Assembly (NCBI GenBank): GCA_030151145.1
Contig: JASLEL010000136.1
Coordinates: 1-5,957 of the forward strand
DNA from: Aquirhabdus sp.
GTDB taxonomy: Bacteria; Pseudomonadota; Gammaproteobacteria; Pseudomonadales; Moraxellaceae
Reading direction: 5' to 3'
Length of the DNA: 5,957 nt
This document shows, piece by piece, positions 5,824-5,957 of the stretch. Within the stretch, counting starts at the first letter, position 1. The number at the start of each line of letters is the position of its first letter. Under the pieces are notes generated by a model that was not told where the DNA came from, did no database searches, and saw nothing but the letters and a program-made list of their open reading frames with translations. Position numbers and translations under genes: made by a program.

Positions 5824-5957
5824 TTATGAGTAGTTCAGTGACTTAAGATCTCTCATTTGTGATCCCAGAATCTCATTTTTTAATGTTGCTTCCCATGACA
5901 AATAACGATCAACCAGCTGCGCAGTTAAATCCAAGGTATCGTCTAGCCCAAAATCCT
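5824..5957 (-). CDS. C-terminal fragment of an unidentified protein upstream of the AHL synthase
   Basis: The minus frame entering from the right edge is open for 43 codons and ends with TAA at 5826-5824. It reads DFGLDDTLDLTAQLVDRYLS and later ends LKSLNYS; the other two minus frames are broken early. The tail is hydrophilic, probably helical, and lacks the helix-turn-helix end expected of a LuxR receptor. Its position, co-oriented and just ahead of the lux box, suggests a member of the quorum-sensing locus; an RsaM-type (DUF4902) repressor, which often sits beside such synthases, is one guess from context only. I do not recognise the sequence. Coding is likely but the fragment is short. Confidence 0.6.
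   Translation of the reverse strand, partial: DFGLDDTLDLTAQLVDRYLSWEATLKNEILGSQMRDLKSLNYS

Noticed and set aside
1..5957. Mobile element, CRISPR array, tRNA or rRNA
   Set aside because: I looked for transposase motifs, terminal repeats, regularly spaced repeats and tRNA-like folds and saw none.

Overview
The window looks like a chromosomal stretch from a proteobacterium, beta or gamma. Three things point there: a CepI/SolI-like acyl-homoserine-lactone (AHL) synthase with a matching lux box, a long AraC-type regulator with an arabinose-binding-like N-terminal region, and a secreted protein whose mature N-terminus carries a 'PLDE..L..VSGQ' motif that I associate with Acinetobacter and Pseudomonas surface proteins. 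A Moraxellaceae-like host is possible, but the sequence alone does not settle the genus. The genes at 1-4677 are moderately GC-rich. The quorum-sensing end (about 5120-5957) and the gap at 1450-1540 are visibly richer in A+T.

Layout, left to right. (1) 1-1383, minus: the N-terminal 461 codons of a large exported protein that runs off the left edge. It has a signal peptide, a Gly/Pro-rich linker and four closely spaced cysteine pairs; its function is unknown. (2) 1384-1543: an AT-rich gap with a Fur-box-like palindrome and a direct repeat, probably the promoter of gene 1. (3) 1544-2569, minus: an AraC-family regulator. (4) 2570-2684: a divergent promoter region with a near-perfect 13-bp direct repeat. 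(5) 2685-3449, plus: a short-chain dehydrogenase of the 3-hydroxyacyl-CoA dehydrogenase type 2 (HSD17B10-like) group. (6) 3532-4677, plus: an acyl-CoA dehydrogenase of the long-chain/isovaleryl subgroup by its catalytic glutamate position. (7) 4678-5170: 493 bp without a credible gene, holding a bidirectional terminator after gene 6 and a structured 3' region with a terminator facing the AHL synthase. (8) 5171-5737, minus: a LuxI-family AHL synthase. (9) 5738-5823: its promoter, with a clear cep-type lux box. (10) 5824-5957, minus: the last 43 codons of an unidentified gene.

How the parts may work together: genes 5 and 6 would supply two of the four beta-oxidation steps (acyl-CoA oxidation and 3-hydroxyacyl-CoA oxidation) and form a two-gene unit. 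The divergently transcribed AraC-type protein is the obvious candidate regulator. The AHL synthase is convergent to this unit and separated from it by terminators, so it is probably an independent quorum-sensing locus that continues off the right edge, where a LuxR-type receptor would be expected. I see no phage, IS, CRISPR or RNA gene, and no clearly undescribed system. The items most worth following are the exported cysteine-pair protein and the quorum-sensing locus with its unidentified upstream neighbour.
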